From Candidatus Bathyarchaeota archaeon (GTDB taxonomy: Archaea; Thermoproteota; Bathyarchaeia; Bathyarchaeales; Bathycorpusculaceae): 64,000 bases of DNA. Location: positions 1 to 64,000 of the forward strand of contig PLYI01000065.1 in assembly GCA_003151735.1 (NCBI GenBank). The letters are read 5' to 3'. The notes under the pieces are model-generated. The model did not search any database, was not told the DNA's origin, and saw only the letters and a program-made list of their open reading frames with translations. The translations under genes were made by a program, and so were the position numbers. Positions 26,243 through 35,468 of the stretch are shown piece after piece. Each line of letters opens with the position of its first letter. The first letter of the stretch is position 1.

Positions 26243-26477
26243 CTACCAAAATCTCCATTTACAATATTATTACTCTAAGATTTCTTTAATATAAACCGTT
26301 CGTGACTCTAAAACGCCGTTTTTCATATGCTGGATTTGCATTCATCGAGCACCTAATCGTCCTAGGCCCAATAGACTTCGCAGGCACAAATCAAAAGAAA
26401 ACAGTAAGAACTACTCAGTCGATAGCAACAGTACTTCCCTTAACTGCAGTAGCTCTAAACCGTGAATCCGAACAGTC

Positions 26478-26858
26478 TTAGTCTAGATGCCATCTTTTCG
26501 CAACTTTCACAAATATGAAGACAACAACTGCAACAATTATGAAAGTTATCGACGCAACCAGAAAATCGCCAATGCTGAATTTCTGCGAACCTAAAGTAAC
26601 AACGTACGTTGACAAATCAGCTAATCTTGGAACAGCTAGTCCAATGAGCGGCAACAGAAGGTCTTTCACAAGCGCCTGAACTAATCCGCCCAAATACAAA
26701 CCTATCACGAAGGCAACAGCAAGCCCCAGAATCTTGTATTTTGACAGAAAATCAATAAATTCGTTCCATAACCCTTTTGGCGGTGTCGGTGGTGGTACTT
26801 TCTCTACTGCTTCTCGGATTTTTCTTAACTCTATTAACATTTCGTCTTCTTTACTCAA
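26478..26858 (-). CDS. mscL: Large-conductance mechanosensitive channel
   Basis: A 126-residue MscL-type protein. A charged amphipathic N-terminus (to about residue 28) precedes TM1 with the LGLAVAFVIGLYLGGLVQALVKD pattern split around 40-63, then PLIGL, a periplasmic loop (LADLSTYVVTLGSQKFS) and TM2 (IGDFLVASITFIIVAVVVFI). It forms a homopentamer that opens under membrane tension to release solutes. The N-terminus is about 25 residues longer than in bacterial MscL. ATG start. Confidence 0.9.
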   Translation of the reverse strand: MSKEDEMLIELRKIREAVEKVPPPTPPKGLWNEFIDFLSKYKILGLAVAFVIGLYLGGLVQALVKDLLLPLIGLAVPRLADLSTYVVTLGSQKFSIGDFLVASITFIIVAVVVFIFVKVAKRWHLD

Positions 26859-27032
26859 AACAAACGCCTCTAAATATAATTCACTCCGCTGGGTTTAAAA
26901 AATTAACGTCCCCTCAACCATGCGCATCCATTGTGACTGCCTTTTTACTCCCACAAAACCATATACATGACTTAAAGATTGAGAACTTGAAACCCAAGTA
27001 TCCTACTTCTGAATAAAAATAGAGTTTAAACT

Positions 27033-28004
27033 ATGAATCCTAAGGAACTTTACAGGATTTTCAAAGCTTCTTTCAGAGATTGGCTAGATGACAATGCTAC
27101 CCTGCGAGCTGCCGCTCTCACTTTCTTCATAATCCTTCCCCTGCCAACCCTGCTGCTCATCGTGATAGCTATTTTTGCTTTGTTTGTAGGGCAAAACCAA
27201 GCAATCCAAATACTATTTCAACAGATATCCACAGTTGTAGGTCCTTCAGTAGCAGAATTATTCAAGCAACTGCTATCAAATGCGGCTTCACCATTTACTT
27301 CAATTTGGACGGCATTTGTCGTTGTTGGTTTTTCTTTTGGTGGTGCAATTGGCGCTTTTTCAGTTTTACGTGACACAATGGATAGTATCTGGGAAGTTAG
27401 GGTACCGAAAGGGCGACCACTGTGGAAAAGGATTAGGAAAACAGTTGGGCCGTTTGTTCTTGTGTCTGTACTTGGCTTAATTGTTATCGCTTGGACAGGA
27501 ATAACAAGTAGCTTTTCTAGTTTGATGTCATCTTATTCGATAAATAGATCCTTGACTTTGATTGCCAATGCAGCACTTCAAGTAGTTTTATCATTCGGAG
27601 TTGCAACGCTGCTTTTAGCATTAATCTACAAGATGATTCCAGAAGCAAAGGTTCACAGGCAAGACGTAACAGTAGCATCAATAACCACTGGAATAGCGTT
27701 TACTGTGACGAACTACATTATTGGAACATACATTCAAACCTTCACCGTTACGACGATCATCGGTACAGGAGGCGCATTGGTTATTATTTTGCTGTGGATT
27801 TTTATTTTAAACCAAATTGTGCTTTTCGGAGCTGAAGTCTCCAAAGTTTATGCCACAACTGTTGGGGAACATGCAAGGCAACATTTGCCCCCGTCTTTAG
27901 AATTGATAATTCAACCCCTTGAGAAGGCTGGAGAAATGATAGAACAAGCAACAAAGGATGAGTTTGAAACCGAAGAAAAATCTAAAAAAACAGCGGCGAC
28001 GTAG
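27033..28004 (+). CDS. YihY/BrkB-family membrane protein
   Basis: A 323-residue polytopic protein with the family signature near the N-terminus: AAALTFFIILPLPTLLL (about 26-42), then the helix IWTAFVVVGFSFGGAIGAF (about 91), the SVLRDTMDSIWEV motif, and four more helices. A charged cytoplasmic tail of about 45 residues ends in EEKSKKTAAT. The function of the family is not established. ATG start. It follows the MscL gene divergently and stands alone. Confidence 0.9.
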   Translation: MNPKELYRIFKASFRDWLDDNATLRAAALTFFIILPLPTLLLIVIAIFALFVGQNQAIQILFQQISTVVGPSVAELFKQLLSNAASPFTSIWTAFVVVGFSFGGAIGAFSVLRDTMDSIWEVRVPKGRPLWKRIRKTVGPFVLVSVLGLIVIAWTGITSSFSSLMSSYSINRSLTLIANAALQVVLSFGVATLLLALIYKMIPEAKVHRQDVTVASITTGIAFTVTNYIIGTYIQTFTVTTIIGTGGALVIILLWIFILNQIVLFGAEVSKVYATTVGEHARQHLPPSLELIIQPLEKAGEMIEQATKDEFETEEKSKKTAAT

Positions 28005-28121
28005 GAGAACAAGAGAATCCAAGAAAATATGTACGGCGCAGACCCAAAATGAGCATGTTTTGTTTACTACGCACAAATCATTAATACCGAATTCAGTCTA
28101 CCCTTTTAAGACGGGTTAAGT

Positions 28122-28415
28122 ATGAGTCGTTCCAAACTAGAAATATACGTTGATATTCTGAATGCATTAGCCGAAAAAGGGCCTCTGCAGCTAAACCACA
28201 TTGTGTGCCAAGCAAACGTTAGCGGTAATCTTCTAAAAGGATACTTGGATTTTCTAATCAAACAAGGCTTAATCAAAGAAAGTGCAATGGAAAAGAACGG
28301 CGTTGTTTACTCAAACACCAATCGGGGAACGGCAGTCATCAAATTCTTTGGAGAAGCTAACAAGACGCTTCATGTCTCGGAAGAAGATGATAAATTCTTG
28401 CCAGTGACCTATTGA
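28122..28415 (+). CDS. Winged-helix regulator (ArnR-like)
   Basis: A 97-residue winged-helix protein. Helix-turn-helix region: KLEIYVDILNALAEKGPLQ then HIVCQANVSGNLLKGYLDF, then the wing with KNGVVYSNTNRGTAVI. It resembles archaeal ArnR-type single-domain regulators, which bind DNA as dimers. No effector domain is present. It converges with the second winged-helix gene just downstream. The regulated genes are unknown. Confidence 0.75.
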   Translation: MSRSKLEIYVDILNALAEKGPLQLNHIVCQANVSGNLLKGYLDFLIKQGLIKESAMEKNGVVYSNTNRGTAVIKFFGEANKTLHVSEEDDKFLPVTY

Positions 28416-28425
28416 GAAACAGCTT

Positions 28426-28740
28426 CTAATCTATTCGGAATATTCCTGTTCCGTCAAATATTGAGCCATCGTCGTCTAACCTAAAATACGTGCATATCCG
28501 CTGTCCTTTTTCCGTTATTGAATACACTTTTTTTGCTCCAAGATTTCTTTCTATGATTATGTCCAGTCTGACTAGAAAGTTGAACAATTCTTTTGATGAA
28601 TCTGACTCGAGGCCGGCTCTGTGGATTACTTGCTTTTGGGTTATCGAGTCCATGTCGTCTAAGACCTTAATTATGGCAAGGTACTTCTCCATTCTAGACA
28701 GACTCAAATTGTTCGTCTCTTTTAGAAAAATGGCGCTCAT
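28426..28740 (-). CDS. Winged-helix regulator
   Basis: A 104-residue winged-helix protein, ATG start. KYLAIIKVLDDMDSITQKQV then IHRAGLESDSSKELFNFL forms the helix-turn-helix; AKKVYSITEKGQRICTYF is the wing. It is only distantly similar to the neighbour at 28122 and lies convergent to it. Targets unknown. A C-terminal acidic stretch (DDDGSIFDGTG) is unusual. Confidence 0.7.
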   Translation of the reverse strand: MSAIFLKETNNLSLSRMEKYLAIIKVLDDMDSITQKQVIHRAGLESDSSKELFNFLVRLDIIIERNLGAKKVYSITEKGQRICTYFRLDDDGSIFDGTGIFRID

Positions 28741-28934
28741 TCAATTATTAAGGCTTTCGACTTAAGTCTGTTATCACGAGAAACATAAGGCTCCTTTTTT
28801 CCCAAATAACCATTAACTACATCGCAGCAAGGAAGAGATTAAAAGCTAAATCTAAAGATTTCGAATTTTTCCTCTCATCTCCGATCAAGTTTGGGTTAAT
28901 GAAAGTTTAAGAGGGTCCTCAAACTAATAATTGT

Positions 28935-29729
28935 GTGAACATTTTTATGGAAAAAATTTTGTTAACTGGCTTCATTGTTTTATTTATCATACTTACAGGA
29001 TCTTTCAGCATGTCTTTAGGCGAAATGATGTTCAACATTGGAGTAGCCAGCGGCGACGTGTTCCGATATGGCTATACAGGCTATTTTAATTCAAACGATC
29101 CTCATGCTCTTCCTCCTGCTTATTTTTCCTTTATAAATCAGACCGATTATTTCATGATTAACGTAACTGGGGTTTCTGGCTCTTCGGTGAATTTCGATAC
29201 GGGGCTACGAGGGTTGAATGGTTCAAGCAGTCTGGGGGTTTGCAGCATGAATGTGGGGACAGGCATGACGTCGATTTCAGGGTATGGTGGTCCAGCCTCT
29301 GCAAGCGGTTTCTACTTTATCGCACCTAAAGTGGGCATGATGGGCAGAATGTTTCCCTCTTCGAACTTGAGCCCAACCATAAACGATACACTAATGATGT
29401 CTTATACCGGTGGATCGCGGTTAACTAACCATTTTGTAACAAACGAAAACAACACTGCAATCGGCGTTTACAATAATATGGATGTCTATTATGACCAAGC
29501 CACCGGCATGATGGTACAGTGGCGTCAAGAAACCCTTCAGACAAGCGGAACCTTCCAGACCAACAGCACCCAAATTATGAAAATAACCTCGTCTAATCTT
29601 TGGGTAATCCCGGAATTCCCAACATCTACTATCGCTTTTGTCTTCATCGTCGGCATGTCTATCATAGTGGTGATCTTAGGAATTGCCAAGTTCAAACGAG
29701 TTCATCAAACTCATGGATTGGCTAAATAG
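28935..29729 (+). CDS. Secreted protein with C-terminal anchor (PEF-CTERM-like)
   Basis: A 264-residue protein starting at GTG (an ATG lies four codons in). An N-terminal signal peptide (KILLTGFIVLFIILTGSF) is followed by an extracellular beta-rich domain with many Gly/Ser/Asn/Thr, then VIPEFPTSTIAFVFI at about 226-240, a hydrophobic helix, and a basic tail (KFKRVHQTH). The PEFP motif plus helix plus basic tail is the layout of archaeosortase-sorted proteins, but no archaeosortase gene is in the window. Surface location is inferred. It has no partner gene. Confidence 0.6.
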   Translation: MNIFMEKILLTGFIVLFIILTGSFSMSLGEMMFNIGVASGDVFRYGYTGYFNSNDPHALPPAYFSFINQTDYFMINVTGVSGSSVNFDTGLRGLNGSSSLGVCSMNVGTGMTSISGYGGPASASGFYFIAPKVGMMGRMFPSSNLSPTINDTLMMSYTGGSRLTNHFVTNENNTAIGVYNNMDVYYDQATGMMVQWRQETLQTSGTFQTNSTQIMKITSSNLWVIPEFPTSTIAFVFIVGMSIIVVILGIAKFKRVHQTHGLAK

Positions 29730-29742
29730 AATAATGTATCTT

Positions 29743-30660
29743 TCAGGCCGGTTTACTGCTGCATTTATAAACAATGTAAATCCCCAATATCATGACTGCA
29801 CCTGCAACTAACTGAATCCAAGTAAAGGATTCCCTTAAAACAAAAAAAGCAAGAACAGCGCCGAAAAGAGACGATAACGAGAAAATTACACCCGTCCTGA
29901 TTGAACCTATTTTGTGCAAAGCAAAAAAGAAAAACAGAATCGAAAAAGCTATGCTAAAGGCTCCCACAAACAGAACGTATGGCAAAGCCGTCAGCGGGAT
30001 GTTGAAACTGAAACCAAAAAGAAAAGAAATGCCTAGTAAAGTTAAGCCGCCGAGAAAGCACTTTAGGCCAGTAACCGTAATTATGTCTCTTTTTCGGCTA
30101 AGAAATTTGCTTAGATTGTTATCTATTCCCCAAAAAAAGCAAGCTCCAATTATAAGTAGATTACCGATAACGTTTTCGGTAAAAGTTAGTTTCTGGAATG
30201 CCCCGTTTGTCGTCAAGAAAACAACTCCCACAAGCAACATCAGAATCCCTGCTTACTCCCGTTTTGAACAGCGCTCTTTTAAAAAAATAAAAGCAATTAA
30301 CACTGTAAAGAGGGCTTCACCATTAAGAAGCAGGGATGCATTAATTGCTGTTGTTTGGTTAAGACCGTTCAAAAGGAGAAGTGGAGCAGTTATTGAACCG
30401 CAAATGATGACTAAAGTAAGTATTCTATAGTCTTTTTTTGTTATTTTGGTCTCTGTTTCTGATGTGTCTAGTTTAGTAAGAATTTTTTTGTGTAGGGGTG
30501 AAAGGTAGATAGCGAATAGGAAGATGCCTGCGACAAAATAGATGATTCCGGCAATTACGGTTGGGTTAGTGTTTTCTAAGGCTATCTTGTTTAAAGTAGA
30601 GCTTACACCAAATAGAATAGCTGAAATGACTGCGCTAACGTAGCCCCAATGATGTGACAT
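29743..30660 (-). pseudogene. EamA/DMT transporter interrupted by a single stop
   Basis: Two open frames in the same reading frame, 30253-30660 and 29743-30252, join at KERCSKRE-stop-AGILMLLVG. A tyrosine codon is typical at that place in the EamA family, so one Tyr-to-TAA change splits the protein. Together they would have 305 residues and ten membrane helices: the first half has the SAILFGVSSTLNKIAL start and the second half the SSLFGAVLAFFVLRE repeat. DMT transporters export metabolites. The rest of the sequence is intact, so the loss is recent or is a base-call error; the 3-prime half could start at the ATG at 30240 but a half-transporter is unlikely to work alone. Confidence 0.8.
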
Positions 30661-30709
30661 TGCTTAAAGTAAATTTAGTGGAAGCTTTTAGTTTTTAGGT
30701 CTTTTAATC

Positions 30710-31021
30710 CTATTGTTTTTTCCAAGGCCTTTTAACGCCGTCATTATCCCAGTATCCACAACACATGCGGACGGTAACATACATCTCTATTTTTTTATTG
30801 TAACAGAATCTCTTGCTTGTTGCATCAGCTTTAGAACCGCCTGGCAACGTAATTAAGTCAGCTTTCTCAGCTCGATCCATTGCTTCAGCGTTTTTGGGGT
30901 CAATTCCGCCATCGCTGTTTAATTCCTGTGAAAGTACGGGTTCATTATTGTTAGCTATGTATTTGCAGTTAAAACAGTTGGTTCCAAGAACTTTTTCTTT
31001 AGTTGAGCTATTTTTACTCAT
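30710..31021 (-). CDS. Small cysteine-rich orphan
   Basis: A 103-residue soluble protein, ATG start. Cysteines: CFNCKY (about residues 16-21), C in RFCYNKK, and a CC pair in RMCCGYWDND. Their spacing would suit a four-cysteine metal or iron-sulfur site, as in small HiPIP-like proteins, but no family is recognised. The central part (GGIDPKNAEAMDRAEKADL) is helical. It stands between the broken EamA gene and the zinc-finger gene. Confidence 0.55.
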   Translation of the reverse strand: MSKNSSTKEKVLGTNCFNCKYIANNNEPVLSQELNSDGGIDPKNAEAMDRAEKADLITLPGGSKADATSKRFCYNKKIEMYVTVRMCCGYWDNDGVKRPWKKQ

Positions 31022-31108
31022 AAAAACACCTATTGATAAAATATTCTTCTCTAAATAAAACTTTTTGCAAGAATCTTTTCTGAGGTCTTTAATATTTGCT
31101 TCCTAAAA

Positions 31109-31363
31109 TTAGTGCGTTTGTTTGCTGGCAGCTGTAAGGATTTGCTCGATTAAGAATTGCTCGTCTGCGCATTTATGTTCAGCCATATGTTTCTTTATAG
31201 CTCTATCCATTGCTGCTAAATCAGGAACTAACAAAATTTTCGCTCCACAACTACACTTTACGATGGGCATATTAGACTTTGACCTTTTCCTATTTTCCTT
31301 AGCAATTTCTTTTTCAATTTTCAATTTGGCACTTTGAATTTTCTTCAAAAGTTGCGCCTCCAA
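31109..31363 (-). CDS. Small zinc-finger-like protein
   Basis: An 84-residue protein, ATG start. A basic helix of about 30 residues (KIQSAKLKIEKEIAKENRK) is followed by one finger-like site: KCSCGAKILLVPDL then KKHMAEHKC, giving two Cys then His/His/Cys. Total length and motif suggest a C2H2- or C2HC-type finger. No homolog recognised. It shares the strand and region with the cysteine-rich gene at 30710. Confidence 0.55.
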   Translation of the reverse strand: MEAQLLKKIQSAKLKIEKEIAKENRKRSKSNMPIVKCSCGAKILLVPDLAAMDRAIKKHMAEHKCADEQFLIEQILTAASKQTH

Positions 31364-31561
31364 GCAAAATAGGTGTAGAGAGAGAGCGATTATCTAATTA
31401 TTTAGCGTTGTCTCGAAATAAGCATTTGTGGTATTATTCGAGCAACAACAAACCAAGCGCCAAATTAAGAGGCATTTTAGTTTTCTTATTTATTAGGTCG
31501 AGAAGGTTTAGAAAAGTTTCTTATTAAAGTTAATCTGATAAACTACCAAAAGGGCTCCAAC

Positions 31562-32017
31562 ATGATGCAAATCACGTTAGACGACATTGATAAATGTATA
31601 CTGGAGTTACTGCAGCTCGACGCACGAGCTTCTTTTGCTGACTTAAGTCGAAAATTAGACGTAGCCGAAGCCACAGTCCGGTTTAGGGTTAAGCGGCTTA
31701 TTGACAACGGCGTGATTACCAGATTTGCTGCGTTGCTTAACCCCGCTAAAGTTGGTTTTGGAGTGAGTGGAGCGATTTTGCTTAAAATTGACCCAGCCAA
31801 TTTGGAACAAGCATGTAAGCAACTGGTGGCTTTTGATGAGACATTGTACCTATTTCAAAGTACGGGGGAATATGACGTGGTTTCAGTGATACTTGCCCGT
31901 GACATGATTCACTTGAATGACCTTGTAAAGAGGACTAAAATGATTGTTGGAGTGAAGGATGCTCGAGTCTCGGTGACGACGCGGTTTTTGAAGTTTGATC
32001 CCGCAATAAAATTTTGA
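31562..32017 (+). CDS. Lrp/AsnC-family transcription regulator
   Basis: A 151-residue Lrp-type regulator. N-terminal HTH: DDIDKCILELLQLDARASFADLSRKL-like helices with VAEATVRFRVKRLIDNGVI; then a C-terminal RAM ligand-binding domain with GAILLKIDP and YLFQSTGEYDVVSVI. RBS GGGCTCC-like sequence sits just before the ATG. It lies 173 bases before the heme genes in the same direction and could regulate them (inference), as HTH proteins of the related Ahb family are next to it. Confidence 0.9.
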   Translation: MMQITLDDIDKCILELLQLDARASFADLSRKLDVAEATVRFRVKRLIDNGVITRFAALLNPAKVGFGVSGAILLKIDPANLEQACKQLVAFDETLYLFQSTGEYDVVSVILARDMIHLNDLVKRTKMIVGVKDARVSVTTRFLKFDPAIKF

Positions 32018-32190
32018 ATTTGTGTTTGTTGGCGTGATCTAAGAGTCAAGGTTGCGGAATCAGCAACACCTCCATATGAAGATTAGTTTTTCCGCAACAT
32101 TAATAGCTGATTTTGCAACTAGCAGTAATAACAAACACGATATCCGCCCAACGGACATCTTGTCTGCAATTAAACTTAGGATGGAACAAT

Positions 32191-32673
32191 TTGGCGATTG
32201 AAGACGTTAAAGGCCTTGATGAAACCGACCGAAAAATAGTGCAGATAATCCAAGACGATTTCCCCATGGTTGAACATCCATGGAAAGAAGTAGGCGACAA
32301 GCTCAACATCACAGAAGATGACGTAATAAAACGGTTAAAACGCCTAAACGAAAAGGGCATCACACGAAAAATAGGATCCATCGTTGACGCCTCAAAGATC
32401 GGTCTAACCGCAGCAACTTTGGTCGCTATGAAAGTTCCCCAAAACAAAGTTGACCAAGTAGCCCGCACAATCAACGAGTATAGCAGCATCTCACACAACT
32501 ACGAACGCGAACACGAATACAACGTATGGTTCACCATAACGGCATCAAGCAGCAAAGACTTAACCAACATTCTGGAGGAAATTAAGCAAAAAACAGGAAT
32601 CCACCCCGGCAACGTCCTCAATCTCCCTACAAAACAACGTTTCAAAATAAACGTACGTTTCCAACTAACCTAA
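32191..32673 (+). CDS. ahbA: Siroheme decarboxylase subunit (AhbA-like)
   Basis: An AsnC-like HTH plus RAM-type domain protein of the AhbA/NirH-L group; 160 residues from the TTG at 32191, which has TTAGGATGG upstream. A longer frame opens at 32113, but the extra 26 residues look like leader. Features: LDETDRKIVQIIQDDFPM, GITRKIGSIVDASKIG and the family block ISHNYEREHEYNVWFTI. With AhbB it decarboxylates siroheme at two acetate groups to 12,18-didecarboxysiroheme in the alternative heme route. The A/B label is chosen by order and by the HNYxRxHxYNxWF motif. It leads a tight four-gene cluster. Confidence 0.85.
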   Translation: MAIEDVKGLDETDRKIVQIIQDDFPMVEHPWKEVGDKLNITEDDVIKRLKRLNEKGITRKIGSIVDASKIGLTAATLVAMKVPQNKVDQVARTINEYSSISHNYEREHEYNVWFTITASSSKDLTNILEEIKQKTGIHPGNVLNLPTKQRFKINVRFQLT

Positions 32674-32683
32674 GGTGAATGCA

Positions 32684-33178
32684 ATGGATGAAATTGACTG
32701 TAAAATCTTGTTAGAAACAAATAAGGGGCTTCTTTTAACGCCTGAACCTTTCACCGAAATAGCCGCCCAAATAGGTATCACGCCTCGAGAAGTTATAGCT
32801 CGAATAGTCAAGCTGCGTGAGAGCGGCATAATCAGGCGGTTTGGCGCTTCAATCAAACCCAATGACCTTGGTTTTTCAGCAAATGCCCTCGTAGCGTGGA
32901 AGGTACCTGAAAACCGCGTTCAAGAAGTGGGCATCTTTTTGTCAAAATTCAGTGAAGTCACGCATTGCTACGAACGCCATGCTGTTGCTGGCAAATGGGA
33001 ATACAACCTCTACACAGTTATGCATGCCAAAGAACGCGAATCCGTTGAGCAGCTAGTTAAGAATCTTTCAGAGGTAACCGCCGTCCAGGACTTCCAGATT
33101 TTATACAGCACAAGAGACCTCAAAAGAACCTGCGTCCGCTCGACTTCTGGTGCTCTTTCCACAGAAGGAGGCAAATAA
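32684..33178 (+). CDS. ahbB: Siroheme decarboxylase subunit (AhbB-like)
   Basis: A 164-residue partner of the previous gene, starting at the ATG at 32684 with AAGGTG five bases upstream (a GTG three codons earlier is less likely). It has the same fold: IDCKILLETNKGLLLTPEPF, GIIRRFGASIKPNDLG and the family block THCYERHAVAGKWEYNLYT. It forms a heterodimer with AhbA; active-site residues are histidine and arginine near the CYER and YNLYT strands (known for the family, positions not mapped here). The stop is 10 bases from the next start. Part of the Ahb operon. Confidence 0.85.
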   Translation: MDEIDCKILLETNKGLLLTPEPFTEIAAQIGITPREVIARIVKLRESGIIRRFGASIKPNDLGFSANALVAWKVPENRVQEVGIFLSKFSEVTHCYERHAVAGKWEYNLYTVMHAKERESVEQLVKNLSEVTAVQDFQILYSTRDLKRTCVRSTSGALSTEGGK

Positions 33179-33181
33179 AAT

Positions 33182-34330
33182 TTGATTAACATTTCTAAAC
33201 TTTGGTGCGGCACCCCCGGCTCCATGGATCACCTACGTTACGGAGGCGCAGTACATCAAAAGCCTGTGGTCGTTTGGAACAGCACCCGACGATGCAACCT
33301 CCACTGTGTACACTGCTACTCAAAATCAGAAAACAAACTCTACCCAAACGAGCTAACAACAACCGAAGCAAAAGCCTTCGTGGAAGACCTTGCAGCATTC
33401 GGCGTTCCAGTGCTATTGTTCTCTGGCGGCGAACCCTTACTTAGAAAAGACCTCTTCGAAGTTGCTCACCTTGCAACCTCCAAAGGCATACGAGCAGTGC
33501 TATCAACAAACGGCACACTCATCACTGAAAGCGCCGCAAGACAACTAAAAACCGCAGGCTTCTCATACGTTGGAGTCAGCTTAGATGGCATAGGCGAAAC
33601 CAACAATAAATTCCGAGGCAAAGAAAACGCTTTCGAAGCGGCGGTTGCAGGAATTCGCAATTGTCTAAAAGCCGGCGTTAAACCTGGGCTTCGTTTCACT
33701 GTAACCAAATATAACTACAGTGATTTGCCTGAAATTTTTGATTTTATAGAAGCTGAAAAAATTCCTCGTGCCTGCTTTTACCATTTAGCCTATGTGGGAC
33801 GGGGAACGGCTATGGCAAAAGATGACCTAACACACGAGCAGACCCGCGAGTTTATGGATTACATTTTTATCAAAACCGAAGAGTTCCATCAAAAAAAGGT
33901 GAAAACAGAAATCTTGACGGTTGATAACCATGCTGACGCCGCTTACCTTTACTTAAAACTAAAAGAAAAAGACCCAAAAAAAGCTGAGGAAGTCATGCAG
34001 CTTTTGAAAACAAATAAGGGGAACAGTTCAGGGCAAGGTATTGGATGCGTGGACTCCGCGGGTTGGGTGCATCCTGACCAATTCTGGCAGCATTATTCTC
34101 TTGGCAACATACGTGAACGCCGATTCAGCGAAATCTGGAGCGACAACTCCGAAGCATTGCTTCATGCACTGCGGAACCGAAAAGAGCATCTCCGAGGAAA
34201 ATGCAGCCAATGCCGATTCCTCAACATATGCAATGGCAACCTCCGAGTCCGAGCTGAAGCCATCTACAGCGACATATGGGCATCTGACCCCGCCTGCTAC
34301 CTAACACCGCAGGAAACAGCGCCTCTTTAG
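33182..34330 (+). CDS. ahbC: AhbC, didecarboxysiroheme deacetylase
   Basis: A 382-residue radical SAM protein. It starts at TTG with AAGGAGG ten bases before. The SAM cluster motif is CNLHCVHC (C38, C42, C45), then FSGGEPLLRKDLF and VSLDGIG. The N-terminal ISKLWCGTP with LRYG is characteristic of the NirJ/AhbC group. A C-terminal cysteine set (CSQCRFLNIC) can bind an auxiliary cluster. It converts 12,18-didecarboxysiroheme to Fe-coproporphyrin III by removing two acetates with SAM. Located between AhbB and AhbD. Confidence 0.9.
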   Translation: MINISKLWCGTPGSMDHLRYGGAVHQKPVVVWNSTRRCNLHCVHCYSKSENKLYPNELTTTEAKAFVEDLAAFGVPVLLFSGGEPLLRKDLFEVAHLATSKGIRAVLSTNGTLITESAARQLKTAGFSYVGVSLDGIGETNNKFRGKENAFEAAVAGIRNCLKAGVKPGLRFTVTKYNYSDLPEIFDFIEAEKIPRACFYHLAYVGRGTAMAKDDLTHEQTREFMDYIFIKTEEFHQKKVKTEILTVDNHADAAYLYLKLKEKDPKKAEEVMQLLKTNKGNSSGQGIGCVDSAGWVHPDQFWQHYSLGNIRERRFSEIWSDNSEALLHALRNRKEHLRGKCSQCRFLNICNGNLRVRAEAIYSDIWASDPACYLTPQETAPL

Positions 34331-34341
34331 GAAAGACAAAC

Positions 34342-35415
34342 ATGAGCACGCCAACTTTGCATAATCCCCTTCAATCTCCAGCGTTGGCGCCTAACGTTAT
34401 AGCTTGGGAATCCACGCGGGCATGTGACTTCGCCTGCGTTCACTGCCGAGCCAAAGCCCAAAAACTGCCAGACCCCAACCAACTCACCACCCAAGAAGCC
34501 CTTGCATTAATGGACCAAATCGCCGACCTCTGCAAACCCGTTTTAATCATAAGCGGCGGCGACCCCCTGCAGAGAAAAGACATCTTTGAAATCGCCTCAC
34601 ACGCTTCCAGCCGAGGCATAAGGGTAGCTATGTCTCCGAGCGGAAGCGACATCACTCCCGATGTCATCAAAAAAATGAAGTCGTCAGGGGTCAAGATGAT
34701 CTCGTTAAGTTTAGATGGCTCTAAACCTGAAATCCACGATAGCTTCCGTCAGGTGCCGGGCGCTTTTGAGTTGGCTATGAAGAACATGTCTTATGCCCGA
34801 CAAGGAGACCTACCGTTTCGAGTTAACACTACAGTTACCAAACATAACCTCAGCAACCTTTCGGATATTCTTGGGTTGGCTGTGGAAGTGGGCGCTAAAG
34901 AATGGGATATCTTCATGCTGGTGCCCACGGGACGCGGCAAAGTGGAAATGGAAATAACGCCAAGCCAGTACGAGGAAACGTTGCAGTTCATCTACAACGC
35001 TAGCCGCACATCGCAGATTCCCATCAAAATGACCTGCGCACCCCAATACATGCGCGTCTTAGCGCAGGGCCAAAAAAGTGAACCAGCCCAAACAACCGTT
35101 CATGGCGGAAGACGTGCTGGTGGCAGAGGCTGCATGTCAGGCAACGGATTCTGCTTCATCTCCCACGTCGGCGAGGTCTTTGGATGCGGTTTCTTGCCCA
35201 TACCTGCAGGAAACATTCGGCAACAAAGCTTCAAACAAATCTATCAACAGTCCCCACTGTTCCTTAAACTGCGCAACCACAGCCTGCTGAAAGGAAAATG
35301 CGGAGCTTGCGAATACAAAACAATATGCGGCGGCTGCCGAGCAAGAGCATTATCCATCCATAAAAGTCACTTGGAAGAAGAACCCTACTGCGTCTACATA
35401 CCCCAAAAATGCTGA
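34342..35415 (+). CDS. ahbD: AhbD, Fe-coproporphyrin decarboxylase (heme synthase)
   Basis: A 357-residue radical SAM protein, ATG start 12 bases after ahbC. SAM motif CDFACVHC (C28, C32, C35), ISGGDPLQRKDIF, ISLSLDGSKPEIHDSFRQV, and a SPASM-like C-terminus with CMSGNGFC, CGACEYKTICGGCRARAL. AhbD oxidatively decarboxylates two propionates of Fe-coproporphyrin III to vinyl groups, giving heme b. The GGDP in place of GGEP is a conservative change. It ends the cluster; the first steps (siroheme synthesis) are not in the window. Confidence 0.9.
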   Translation: MSTPTLHNPLQSPALAPNVIAWESTRACDFACVHCRAKAQKLPDPNQLTTQEALALMDQIADLCKPVLIISGGDPLQRKDIFEIASHASSRGIRVAMSPSGSDITPDVIKKMKSSGVKMISLSLDGSKPEIHDSFRQVPGAFELAMKNMSYARQGDLPFRVNTTVTKHNLSNLSDILGLAVEVGAKEWDIFMLVPTGRGKVEMEITPSQYEETLQFIYNASRTSQIPIKMTCAPQYMRVLAQGQKSEPAQTTVHGGRRAGGRGCMSGNGFCFISHVGEVFGCGFLPIPAGNIRQQSFKQIYQQSPLFLKLRNHSLLKGKCGACEYKTICGGCRARALSIHKSHLEEEPYCVYIPQKC

Positions 35416-35468
35416 TGCCTAAATTCTTTTTAACAGATTTTCAACAAATAAATGTCGCCAAAAATCTC

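Noticed and set aside
26302..26481. 59-codon GTG frame between thioredoxin and mscL, preceded by TTTAATATA
   Set aside because: It overlaps the mscL stop, has no recognisable features and no ribosome site; composition is ambiguous, so it is left out.
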